From contig CAZTFC010000011.1 in assembly GCA_964612075.1 (NCBI GenBank), forward strand, positions 1-56,378: a stretch of 56,378 nt of DNA, given 5' to 3'. The notes below the pieces were generated by a model. It saw only the letters and a list, made by a program, of their open reading frames with translations, was not told the origin of the DNA and searched no databases. Every line of letters begins with the position of its first letter. Positions within the stretch are counted from its first letter, which is position 1. Shown here piece by piece: positions 42,343-50,074 of the stretch. This DNA comes from UBA2219 sp964612075. Lineage in GTDB: Bacteria > Desulfobacterota > Deferrimicrobia > Deferrimicrobiales > Deferrimicrobiaceae. Made by a program: the position numbers and the translations under genes.

Positions 42343-42353
42343 GGGGACTCCCG

Positions 42354-43385
42354 ATGGGCAACCGGCTGGAACCACGCATCGCGCGGATCCTGAAAAAAGC
42401 GGAAGACATGGAGGCGTTGTCCCGGGACGAGGCGCTGGCGCTGATGCGGATCGGGCGTCACACCCCGGCGGCCTATGCCCTGATGGAAACCGCCAACCGG
42501 ATGTCGCGATCCCGGTTCGGCAACAAAGGGGAGAACCATTTCCACGTCGGCCTCAACGTCGAGCCGTGCCCGATGGATTGCCTGTTCTGCAGCCTCACGC
42601 GCCGGGCCGGCATCTTCGAAGAAGCGATCGAGTTCCCGATCGACAGCGTATTGGCGTGGTCCCGGCAGGCGCAAGCCCGGGGAGCCGACGCCCTCAACCT
42701 GATGACCACCGGGACCTATCCGCTGGAACGGCTGTTGGAAGTCGGCCGAGCGCTGCGCAAGGAGGTATCCGTTCCGCTGGTCGCGAACACCCGCGATGTC
42801 AATCACCGCGAGGCGGAGGCGCTGCTCGATGCGGGCTTCGTCGGAGCCTATCACGCCGTGCGGCTCGGCGAGGGGCGGGACACGCCGTTGAGCCGGGACA
42901 GACGCATCGAAACCATCCGCGTGCTCAAGGATGTGGGGCTGTTGTGGATGAACTGCGTGGAGCCGGTAGGGCCGGAGCACGCGGCCGAGGAAATCGTGGA
43001 CCTGATGCTGCTGGCCCGCGACAACGGCGCCGTTTACAGCGGCATCATGCGGCGCATCAATTTCCCCGGCTCGCCCATGGAGCGCTTCGGCATGATCAGC
43101 GAACTGGAGATGGCGCACATGGTGGCCGTCAGCCGCCTGGTCATGGGAAACGTCCCCAGTGCCCATTGCACCCACGAGCCTCACGCGGCGTCGCTGATGG
43201 CCGGCGCCAACCTCTTTTTCCCGGAGGCGGGTTCCAGTCCCCGGGACCGGCATGCGGACACGGCCAAGGGCAGGGGCACCGGCATCGAAAGCTGCCGGAA
43301 CCTGCAGAAAGAGATGGAGTGGGACCCCGATCTTCCCTCAAACTGTTTCCATCCGGCGAAGGTCGGCGGTCCGCGCGATTTGTAG
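42354..43385 (+). CDS. Radical-SAM enzyme of the biotin-synthase/HydE-like group
   Basis: 343 residues. Cluster-binding CPMDCLFC (C72-x3-C76-x2-C79) lies after an N-terminal helical extension (AEDMEALSRDEALALM) like that of BioB, HydE and ThiH. The barrel contains LMTTGTYPLERLLEVGRAL and DAGFVGAYHAVRLGEGRDT; the C-terminal part has cysteines in PSAHCTHEPH and SNCFHPAK. It generates a 5'-deoxyadenosyl radical; the substrate is not evident. Located between a cytosine-deaminase-like gene and an ABC transporter, suggesting modification of an imported or salvaged small molecule. Confidence 0.85.
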   Translation: MGNRLEPRIARILKKAEDMEALSRDEALALMRIGRHTPAAYALMETANRMSRSRFGNKGENHFHVGLNVEPCPMDCLFCSLTRRAGIFEEAIEFPIDSVLAWSRQAQARGADALNLMTTGTYPLERLLEVGRALRKEVSVPLVANTRDVNHREAEALLDAGFVGAYHAVRLGEGRDTPLSRDRRIETIRVLKDVGLLWMNCVEPVGPEHAAEEIVDLMLLARDNGAVYSGIMRRINFPGSPMERFGMISELEMAHMVAVSRLVMGNVPSAHCTHEPHAASLMAGANLFFPEAGSSPRDRHADTAKGRGTGIESCRNLQKEMEWDPDLPSNCFHPAKVGGPRDL

Positions 43386-43397
43386 AAGGGAAACCCG

Positions 43398-44375
43398 ATG
43401 ACAAGGAGACGGATCGTGTCCTGCCTCGACAAATTCCTTCGGGTCGCCCTGCTTCTCGCCCTCTCCCTGGCATTGCGGCCGCAGTCATCCGCCGCCCTCG
43501 AACCTGTCCCCGTCGGCACATGGAAAACGGCCCAGACCATCCAGCCGTTTTTCTACGACCGGTTTCTTCCCGAACCGATGAAAAGCCGGGTATTCGCCTT
43601 CACCAACCCGGGCGATCAGAAAACTGCCCTCCTGGCGGGCAGCCTGAAGATGTGCGGCACCACGCTGGCGCATGCGATCTATTCCGCCTCGGTGGGCCAG
43701 CCCGTCGTGGTGGTGGCTGCGCTGTGCAACAAGTGCTCCGCCCTGGTGGTGAAGAAGGACGGACCGATCCGGTCCGAGGCCGACCTGAGAGGGAAAAAGA
43801 TCGGCTACGTTCCCGGCACCATGCATGAAATCCTGCTGCGGGAGACGCTGACGCGAAACGGCATATCGCCGCAGAGGGACGTCAAGCTGGTCCGGGTGGA
43901 TTTCTTCGACATGGGAACGGCCCTGGCGGGCGGAAGCGTCGATGCCTTTCTTTCCGGCGAGCCTTTTCCGACCCTGGCCGTCAAGCAGGGTTACGGCAGG
44001 ATCCTCTCCTACCCCTATTACGGCGATTCGGTGGGCACCGTCAATGCCGGCATGCTGGTGACCCGCGCCACCATCGAAGAACGCCCCGACCTCGTGGCCG
44101 CCCTGGTGCTGGCCCACGCCAGGACGACGCGCTTCCTCAACGATCACCCCGACCAGTGGCTGAAACGGGCCTCGGACTTCGGTACGCCGGTCGACGTCCT
44201 GGAAGCGGCGGCGCCGAACATGGAGCTGGCCTGGGACATGGACGAAGCCTTCGTCCGGCAGGCCAAGGCGCTGGGAAGCCGCATGCAGGCGCTTGGCATC
44301 ATCGAGCGGCAGCCGGATTACGACCGGCTGTTCGACCTATCATTCGTCAAAGCGGCGAGGTCGAAATTGAGATGA
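43398..44375 (+). CDS. ABC transporter substrate-binding protein (NMT1/SsuA-like)
   Basis: 325 residues with a signal peptide (LLLALSLALRPQSSAA). Two-lobed binding-protein fold: PGDQKTALLAGSLKMCGTTLAH, then SEADLRGKKIGYVPGTMHEILLRE and GGSVDAFLSGEPFPTLAV, typical of the NMT1/THI5/SsuA family that binds thiamine pyrimidines, sulfonates or nitrate. Three cysteines (C86, C110, C113 in ALCNKCSALVV) near the ligand cleft are unusual. The stop overlaps the permease start as ATGA. The ligand may be a pyrimidine, judged from the deaminases nearby. Confidence 0.87.
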   Translation: MTRRRIVSCLDKFLRVALLLALSLALRPQSSAALEPVPVGTWKTAQTIQPFFYDRFLPEPMKSRVFAFTNPGDQKTALLAGSLKMCGTTLAHAIYSASVGQPVVVVAALCNKCSALVVKKDGPIRSEADLRGKKIGYVPGTMHEILLRETLTRNGISPQRDVKLVRVDFFDMGTALAGGSVDAFLSGEPFPTLAVKQGYGRILSYPYYGDSVGTVNAGMLVTRATIEERPDLVAALVLAHARTTRFLNDHPDQWLKRASDFGTPVDVLEAAAPNMELAWDMDEAFVRQAKALGSRMQALGIIERQPDYDRLFDLSFVKAARSKLR

Positions 44376-45175
44376 TCCGGCGAGCCGTTTCCACGACGCG
44401 GTCGCACCGGTTGCTGAACTGGCTGCTCCCGGGCCTGTTGTTTCTCGCCTGGCTCGCTGCGTGCGAAACCGGGCTGGCGCCCTCGTACCTGCTGCCGCAC
44501 CCCAAGGATGTCTTTGCGACGGCGTCGTCCTATCTCTTCGGTGACGCGGGGCAGTCGGCGTATGCAGGCCGGTTTTTCGAAGATCTTGCGGCCAGCGGCA
44601 CACGGGTGCTGCTGGGGTTCGGGCTGGCGGTGATCGCGGGCATTCCTCTGGGGGTCCTGTCCGGAAGGCTGGCATTGGTGAACCGCCTGTTGAGCACCAC
44701 GATCAACGGCCTGAGGGCGGTTCCCGGAATCTGCTGGCTCCCGCTGGCGATGGTCTGGTTCGGCATCGGCATCAAGACCACCGTGTTCCTGGTGGCCCTG
44801 GCGGCTTTCTTCCCGATTTTCCTCAACGCCGAGGCCGGCTCCCGCCAGGTCAGCCCCACCCTGCTGCAGGCGGGCGCCATGATGGGGGTGCACCGCCTGC
44901 GCGGAACGTTCGCCATCCTCCTGCCGGCGGCCATGCCGAACATCATCACCGGATTGCGCCTCGGCATGGGGATCTCCTGGGCCTACCTGGTCCTGGGCGA
45001 ACTGACCGGCGTCCCCAACGGGTTGGGAGCCCTGATCATGGACGCCCGGATGCTCGGCCGGATCGACATCATCGTGGTGGGCATCATCCTGATCGCCCTC
45101 ATCGGCCGGCTGTGCGACGTGGGGCTTCATCAGGCGCTGCGCCTCGGTTTCAAGAGCGCCCGGAGGGCTTCGTGA
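44372..45175 (+). CDS. ABC transporter permease (SsuC/ThiX-like)
   Basis: 267 residues with about six membrane helices. Binding-protein-dependent permease EAA-loop: EAGSRQVSPTLLQAGAMMGV followed by FAILLPAAMPNIITGLRLG. The first helix (LLPGLLFLAWLAACETG) and LPHPKDVF are typical of the SsuC subfamily. ATG 44372 overlaps the binding-protein stop; its stop overlaps the ATPase GTG start. Inner membrane. Confidence 0.9.
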   Translation: MIRRAVSTTRSHRLLNWLLPGLLFLAWLAACETGLAPSYLLPHPKDVFATASSYLFGDAGQSAYAGRFFEDLAASGTRVLLGFGLAVIAGIPLGVLSGRLALVNRLLSTTINGLRAVPGICWLPLAMVWFGIGIKTTVFLVALAAFFPIFLNAEAGSRQVSPTLLQAGAMMGVHRLRGTFAILLPAAMPNIITGLRLGMGISWAYLVLGELTGVPNGLGALIMDARMLGRIDIIVVGIILIALIGRLCDVGLHQALRLGFKSARRAS

Positions 45176-45972
45176 AACCGCGCCTCGAGATCGTCCCCGC
45201 GGAAAACCGATCGACGGCTTCGCCGGCGGTTCTCGACGTCGAACGGGTGAGCAAGCGCTTTTCCGTCAATGGCTCGGCGGACATCACCGTGCTGCGGGAG
45301 ATCGACTTTTCGGTCCGGCGGGGGGAGTTCATCTGCATTCTGGGGCGCAGCGGGTGCGGCAAATCGACCCTGCTGAAAATCCTGGCCGGCTTCCTTCCCC
45401 CCAGCGCCGGAACCGTCCGGCTGAACGGGAAACCGGCCGGGCGCCCGGGTCCGGACCGTTGCGTGGTATTCCAGGAAGAGGCGCTGTTCAACTGGCTGAC
45501 CGTCCGGGAGAACATCGCCTTCGGGTTGCGGGGGCGCGGGATACCCCGGAGGGAAAAGGAAAGCGAGGTGGACCGCTTCCTGTCGCTGGTCGGTCTGACG
45601 GATTTCGCCGACTACCTGCCGGCCGAAATCTCGGGAGGCATGAAGCAGCGGGTGGCCTTGGCCCGGGTGCTGATCCTGCGGCCCGATATCCTGCTGATGG
45701 ACGAGCCCTTCGCGGCCCTGGACGCCCAGACGCGGGAAGAAATGCAGGACCTGCTGCTGCGGCTATGGTCCGAGCTGTCCCACACCATCGTGTTCGTCAC
45801 CCACGACGTCCGTGAAGCGGTGCTGCTGGCCGACCGGGTCTTACTGTTCGACCGGGCGCCGGGGCGCATCAAGGAAGAGATCGAAATCGCGCTTGCCCGG
45901 CCGCGGCAAAAGGCGGAAGACGACTATCACGCAATGTGTCTTTCGATCACCGGCAAAATAAAAGCTCTTTGA
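45172..45972 (+). CDS. ABC transporter ATP-binding protein (SsuB/TauB-like)
   Basis: 266 residues, start at GTG 45172 overlapping the permease TGA (GTGA). Walker A LGRSGCGKSTLL, Q-loop VVFQEEALFNW, signature ISGGMKQRVALAR, Walker B ILLMDEPFAALD, and His loop FVTHDVREAVLL. Powers the importer with the two preceding genes. Cytoplasmic face of the membrane. Confidence 0.92.
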   Translation: MKPRLEIVPAENRSTASPAVLDVERVSKRFSVNGSADITVLREIDFSVRRGEFICILGRSGCGKSTLLKILAGFLPPSAGTVRLNGKPAGRPGPDRCVVFQEEALFNWLTVRENIAFGLRGRGIPRREKESEVDRFLSLVGLTDFADYLPAEISGGMKQRVALARVLILRPDILLMDEPFAALDAQTREEMQDLLLRLWSELSHTIVFVTHDVREAVLLADRVLLFDRAPGRIKEEIEIALARPRQKAEDDYHAMCLSITGKIKAL

Positions 45973-46116
45973 GGATTGCCGGGCTTTTGGAATTCCAGAT
46001 GGGATGTCGGAGGCGGCGTAAGGCGGCCGCGGGGACCTGGCGAGGACTCGCTCCATCCACCCGCTTGAGACCCGGAGGAGCCTGATGAATAACGCAATCG
46101 ATCCGGAGGTAACACC

Positions 46117-46554
46117 ATGGATCCCTTCCTGCAGGCTGCGATCGAGGAAGCGAGGCTCGGGCTGGCCGAGGGCGGCATCCCGATCGGTTCCGTCATCGTG
46201 CACAAGGGCGTCGTCATCGGCCGCGGGCACAACCGCCGCGTGCAGCGGGGCAGCGCGATCCTGCACGGCGAGATGGACGCCTTCGAGAACGCCGGCCGCC
46301 GGCCCGCCGGCGTGTATCGCGAGTCGGTGCTCTACACCACCTTGTCGCCCTGCGCGATGTGCAGCGGCGCCATTCTCCTGTACGGAATCCCGAGAATCGT
46401 CGTCGGGGAGAACCGGACCTTCATGGGCGAGGAAGAGCTGCTGCGATCGCGCGGCGTGCAGGTGGACGTTCTTCAGGACCCGGCCTGCGTGGAGCTGATG
46501 CGTGGTTTCATCGCGGAAAGGCCCGAGCTCTGGAACGAGGACATCGGGGTGTGA
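46117..46554 (+). CDS. Cytosine-deaminase-like nucleobase deaminase, copy 2
   Basis: 145 residues, same motifs as copy 1 (LHGE, SPCAMC, RPELWNEDIG); GGAGGTAACACC precedes the ATG. Eight residues differ between the copies, mostly conservative or near the C terminus (for example E to D, T to A, T-G to A-E). DNA identity is also very high across the gene but not outside it. It lies 144 bases after the ABC ATPase, so the cluster begins and ends with a deaminase. Either a recent duplication for dosage or copies with diverging specificity. Confidence 0.88.
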   Translation: MDPFLQAAIEEARLGLAEGGIPIGSVIVHKGVVIGRGHNRRVQRGSAILHGEMDAFENAGRRPAGVYRESVLYTTLSPCAMCSGAILLYGIPRIVVGENRTFMGEEELLRSRGVQVDVLQDPACVELMRGFIAERPELWNEDIGV

Positions 46555-46606
46555 TGCGGAGCCGCCTGCCGTCGACCTCTGTTTGCAATCGAAAGAGAGG
46601 AATGGG

Positions 46607-47530
46607 ATGAATCACCAGAAATGCCCGTGGTTCGTGGCGTTCGTTTTGATCCTGGCCGTGTCATGGAATGGATGCGCCGCCAAGCAGCGCCCGGTCCACG
46701 GGCAGCTGCTGGACCTGAGCGGAATGGCGTGGGTCGAAGAGGACTTGTTCGTCGGCGTCCATGACGGCAAACAGAACCCGGAACAGCAGGATTGGCCTCG
46801 TGTCAGCTTGATCCGCCTGCCGAAATCAGAGCTGCAGGGCGTCGTCTGGCGCCCCGTGGACCTGGAGTTTCCGGGCCCCGAAGGGCGCAGCAGCGACCTG
46901 GAGAGCGTGTGCCGGATTCCCGGCGGCAAGGCGTTCCTGTTCGCCGAAAGCGGTCAGGAAGGGGAACATGACCGGCGCATATTCCACGCCGTGTACGACA
47001 AGGGCGCGCTGCGGATCAAGTCGCACATCGCGTGGCAGGTGAAGATCGAGAACGTCGAGGCCACCGCGGCCTGGGGTTCGGGAGACCGGATGGTTTTCGT
47101 TTACGCGGAACGCGCGGACAGCCTTCCGTCGACGAAGCTCCGGTGGGCGCCGCTTTCGCTCGACCCGCTGCGCATCGGCCGGTTCGAGGAAACGACCTAT
47201 AACGCCGTCGATCCGGTCGGGAAGGGTTCCCGTCCCATCGTCGCGCTGGAAATCGATTCCGAGGGGTATATCTATAGCGTTTCCGCGCAGGATTCCGGGA
47301 CCGACGACGGACCGTACCGGAGCGTGGTATGGCGCATCGGGAAGATGGTCCTGGACGGAGACGGAAATCCCCGGGTGGCTCTTGGGGACGAGAAGAAATT
47401 GGCGGTCCTGGACGGACTGAAGGTCGAAAGCGTCGCCGTCCGCGAATCCGGGAAAAGCGGCAAGCAGATATACATCGGAACCGACGATGAACATTACGGC
47501 GGGATCATCCGGCTGCTTCCGGGGCGCTGA
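46607..47530 (+). CDS. Hypothetical lipoprotein, propeller-like
   Basis: 307 residues from ATG 46607 (AGAGAGG nine bases upstream). Lipobox WNGC (Cys about 23). The mature protein starts QLLDLSGMAWVEEDLFVGVHD, followed by SSDLESVCRIPGGKAFLFAESG and IVALEIDSEGYIYSVSAQDSG, resembling the esterase-like/phytase-like beta-propeller of SdiA-type or DUF3616 proteins; the catalytic role is unproven. It follows deaminase copy 2 by 52 bases; possibly co-transcribed. Confidence 0.68.
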   Translation: MNHQKCPWFVAFVLILAVSWNGCAAKQRPVHGQLLDLSGMAWVEEDLFVGVHDGKQNPEQQDWPRVSLIRLPKSELQGVVWRPVDLEFPGPEGRSSDLESVCRIPGGKAFLFAESGQEGEHDRRIFHAVYDKGALRIKSHIAWQVKIENVEATAAWGSGDRMVFVYAERADSLPSTKLRWAPLSLDPLRIGRFEETTYNAVDPVGKGSRPIVALEIDSEGYIYSVSAQDSGTDDGPYRSVVWRIGKMVLDGDGNPRVALGDEKKLAVLDGLKVESVAVRESGKSGKQIYIGTDDEHYGGIIRLLPGR

Positions 47531-47565
47531 GCGGGGGGAGTCGACCGGCTCACGCTCGGGCATCC
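47531..47565. repeat. 35-base repeat, copy 1
   Basis: GCGGGGGGAGTCGACCGGCT and the following bases to GGGCATCC match 56154-56188 with a single difference (A for G). It begins right after the lipoprotein stop. Confidence 0.65.
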
Positions 47566-47938
47566 TTTCCCTTGCCCCTAGGTATTACGTCGCGGGGTAC
47601 CCCAAGGGAGCGCATTTCATCCGGGAGAGGGGCACTGCGCCGGCCGCCGCGCCGCCTTCCGCGGCCATCCATGGCCGCTCTTCCTCGCTCTTCGCTCGGC
47701 GGCGGCTTGGAGTTCTCCTCCCCCCGCCTCCACCAAGCGCAAAACGAAAAGGCCGACCTTCTTGATCCAGAGGTCGGCCTTCGTGTTTACGTGCTAGTTG
47801 AATGCCGGAATATTACCGGCAAAACCGGAATATTGGTTGCCGGATGTGGCAGAAAAGGGGCGAACTTTTCATAGATACAGGTTGCGAGACCAAACCGGGC
47901 CTTGAGAAACAACCATGCCACATCCCACTGTTATAGAA
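47566..47938. other. Non-coding stretch with hairpin and GGAATAT repeat copy 3
   Basis: No gene is supported here. At 47749-47781 an 11-base stem AAGGCCGACCT / AGGTCGGCCTT has an A-rich left and T-containing right flank and could terminate transcription in either direction. At 47797-47836 the dispersed repeat appears as two units: GTTGAATGCCGGAATATTAC and CGGCAAAACCGGAATATTGG. The rest is GC-rich sequence with degenerate inverted segments around GGCCATCCATGGCC. Confidence 0.5.
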
Positions 47939-49294
47939 TTATTGCGATCGTCTCTCCCAATTCGCAATAATTTCCGCTTGATCTTCATAAATCAACCTTG
48001 TTCCAACCAGCATGGTTACATTATCAGAAATCAAGGTTTCCGCTAATTGCCCCGGAACATGATCTCTGATTATGCGAGTACTCCATCCAGTATCTTTGCT
48101 GTAACTTTCCAAGTAGTAATTGAAATATGGCGCTGGCCCATACATGGAAATAACTATATTATCTTGAATTGCAGATATAGAAGCTACGTATTCATTTTCT
48201 GCCAACAACTGTTCTCCAGACCAGTTGTTTCCCGTTAAAATGTTCGCCCAGATCCTGTTATCGTAATCAATCCTGGCACTGTTCCAATTCGAATGCCGCC
48301 ATACGACAATAATCCCTTCGTTATTCATGGCGATCATCGGATCCCAGGAATCTCCAGCATTTGGAGATTCAATGACCTCTGGAATTGACCAGATCCCTTT
48401 TTCCATTTTGGCAAAATGCACGTCTTGTGGTACTTCACCAAAGGAGAAATTGATCCAACTCACCGCGATGATGTTATCGGTCATCACCGCTCTTGCGGAC
48501 ATATTTGGATGTTGGGATGAAATCATGTAAGCCGGCATCCATCCGGTGATCGCCGCATATTCCCTTACATAGACTCCATCGCTCCTTTGGTATATGAGCG
48601 CAGCATCACCGTCTGAATTCATTTTTACGTCATTTATGCCGGAATCATAATCACTGGTACTTTCCAGTATTCCGGTTATCCAAGTCTTATCTGCAGGACT
48701 ATAAACCGCACCGAATATCAACCACATTCCCTCTTCATATCCATGCCAGACTATAATGGCATCGCCATTAAATGATGTCGCCACTTTTGGCAAAAAATTA
48801 GAACTGCTTGTGCTGATGCTTCTTTTGTCTGTCCACAAATTTATCCCTTTGTTATATATGCTATAATTTATGCTCCTGTTTCCAATGCTATTGTGCTCCC
48901 ATACCACAATTGCATCCCCATTGTTGAGCGATGCGGCCCTCGGGTAATAACAATCCTCATCCAATAAAACAGGGGTGCCCCAAGAGTCTTTAGCATAATC
49001 AAATACGTTTGCCCATATGGCTCTGTAATTATTGTCATATTCTGCCCAAGCCACCACCACGTCTCCGTTATTGGAAATCGAGGAAGACATATCGTAGCCG
49101 GTACTCAGCCCTGATATTAATACCGGTGTATCAAAGAAACTGTGGGAGGTCGGGCTCTCCGGAGGGACAGGGTCTGTGGGGGAAACAGGATCCGCGGGAG
49201 TAGTGGTATTTAAACTCGCAGACTCTCCGCCGCCGCCGCATCCGCCAATCGCAAGCACGAGGACGAACAAGCAAAAGGCCCGCATGAGTCTCAT
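47939..49294 (-). CDS. Low-GC surface lipoprotein with propeller-like repeats
   Basis: 451 residues from ATG 49294, backed by GGAGGTGCACC. Lipobox IGGCGGGG (Cys about 19) followed by a Thr/Pro-rich linker (TTTPADPVSPTDPVPPESPT). The mature part has seven or so repeats of the form NNGDVVVAWAEYDNNYRAIWAN, as seen in NNGDAIVVWEHN, FNGDAIIVWHGY, SDGDAALIYQRS and NNEGIIVVWRHS, suggesting a beta-propeller. The coding part is clearly lower in GC than neighbours, hinting at acquisition. Function unknown; surface adhesion is one possibility. Confidence 0.75.
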   Translation of the reverse strand: MRLMRAFCLFVLVLAIGGCGGGGESASLNTTTPADPVSPTDPVPPESPTSHSFFDTPVLISGLSTGYDMSSSISNNGDVVVAWAEYDNNYRAIWANVFDYAKDSWGTPVLLDEDCYYPRAASLNNGDAIVVWEHNSIGNRSINYSIYNKGINLWTDKRSISTSSSNFLPKVATSFNGDAIIVWHGYEEGMWLIFGAVYSPADKTWITGILESTSDYDSGINDVKMNSDGDAALIYQRSDGVYVREYAAITGWMPAYMISSQHPNMSARAVMTDNIIAVSWINFSFGEVPQDVHFAKMEKGIWSIPEVIESPNAGDSWDPMIAMNNEGIIVVWRHSNWNSARIDYDNRIWANILTGNNWSGEQLLAENEYVASISAIQDNIVISMYGPAPYFNYYLESYSKDTGWSTRIIRDHVPGQLAETLISDNVTMLVGTRLIYEDQAEIIANWERRSQ

Positions 49295-49410
49295 GGTGCA
49301 CCTCCATGGGGCGATTTCCATAATACAGCTTTCTTGAAAATTATGAATTCCGGCCCTCCTGTGGCCATGCATCCCCGGACCTTGTCTGCCGTGCAGCATA
49401 TCGCACGGGG

Positions 49411-49427
49411 GCGACAGTCGGTGTCGC
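49411..49427. repeat. Small palindromic repeat, diverged copy 3
   Basis: GCGACA-GTCGG-TGTCGC: six-base inverted repeat resembling the 27378 and 36646 elements (GACAGT...TGTCGC). It lies between the low-GC lipoprotein and the DUF2846 gene. Confidence 0.4.
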
Positions 49428-49561
49428 GGCTGGAATTTTTTTCGGGTGGAGGCTTATGGTCTCGTCGCCGACTTTACTTCCGCTGTGAATTCATATAGAT
49501 GGTAGAAAGATATTCCCGTCTTCAAGACCGCTCTTTCCATTCCGCCCGGTGAAAGGAACCT

Positions 49562-50056
49562 ATGAATCCAGTCATCCGGTCATTTTCCGTCGCGCTGATC
49601 CTTCTGTTCCTGTTTTCCGGCTGCGCATCGTTCCAGACGGCTTCCGCGATCTATACGGAGAAAGCCCGGCAGTTCAGTCCGCCGCCGGGGCGCGCCGGAT
49701 TGTACGTCATCCGTCCCAACCAATTCGTAGCGGCGGGCTCGTACATCGGGGTGTTCGTCGACCACGATAAACTCGGGAGACTGCCGCCGCGTTCCTTCCT
49801 TTACGCGGAGATCGCTCCCCGCGAGCACATCCTGGAACTGGCGGAAGTGTCCAACAGCAGGAACACCTCCGTCCGTTTCAAGGCGGAGGAAGGGAAATCC
49901 TTTTTCTATCGTGCGGAAGTCAAGGCGGGATTGGGCGGGACCCTGGTGCTGACGCCCCTTTCCGAAGAGGAAGGGAAAAACCTCGTCCGCGATTATCAGC
50001 AGAGCGGCTACAACGAATACGATTACGGGAACAAGGTGCCGACGGTACCCAAATAA
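49562..50056 (+). CDS. DUF2846-type lipoprotein
   Basis: 164 residues. Signal peptide with lipobox LFSGC (Cys about 21). The mature domain has GRAGLYVIRPNQFVAAGSYIGVFVD, then LPPRSFLYAEIAPREHILEL and a short GGTLVLTPLSEEEG, matching the DUF2846 beta-sandwich. Function unknown. GAAAGG lies before the ATG. The ankyrin protein follows 18 bases later, likely in one operon. Confidence 0.78.
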   Translation: MNPVIRSFSVALILLFLFSGCASFQTASAIYTEKARQFSPPPGRAGLYVIRPNQFVAAGSYIGVFVDHDKLGRLPPRSFLYAEIAPREHILELAEVSNSRNTSVRFKAEEGKSFFYRAEVKAGLGGTLVLTPLSEEEGKNLVRDYQQSGYNEYDYGNKVPTVPK

Positions 50057-50074
50057 ACATCCCGGGGGCGAGCA

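Noticed and set aside
47531..47938. Short plus-strand frames of about 90-100 codons after the lipoprotein
   Set aside because: Low-complexity translation through repeats and a hairpin; no binding site.
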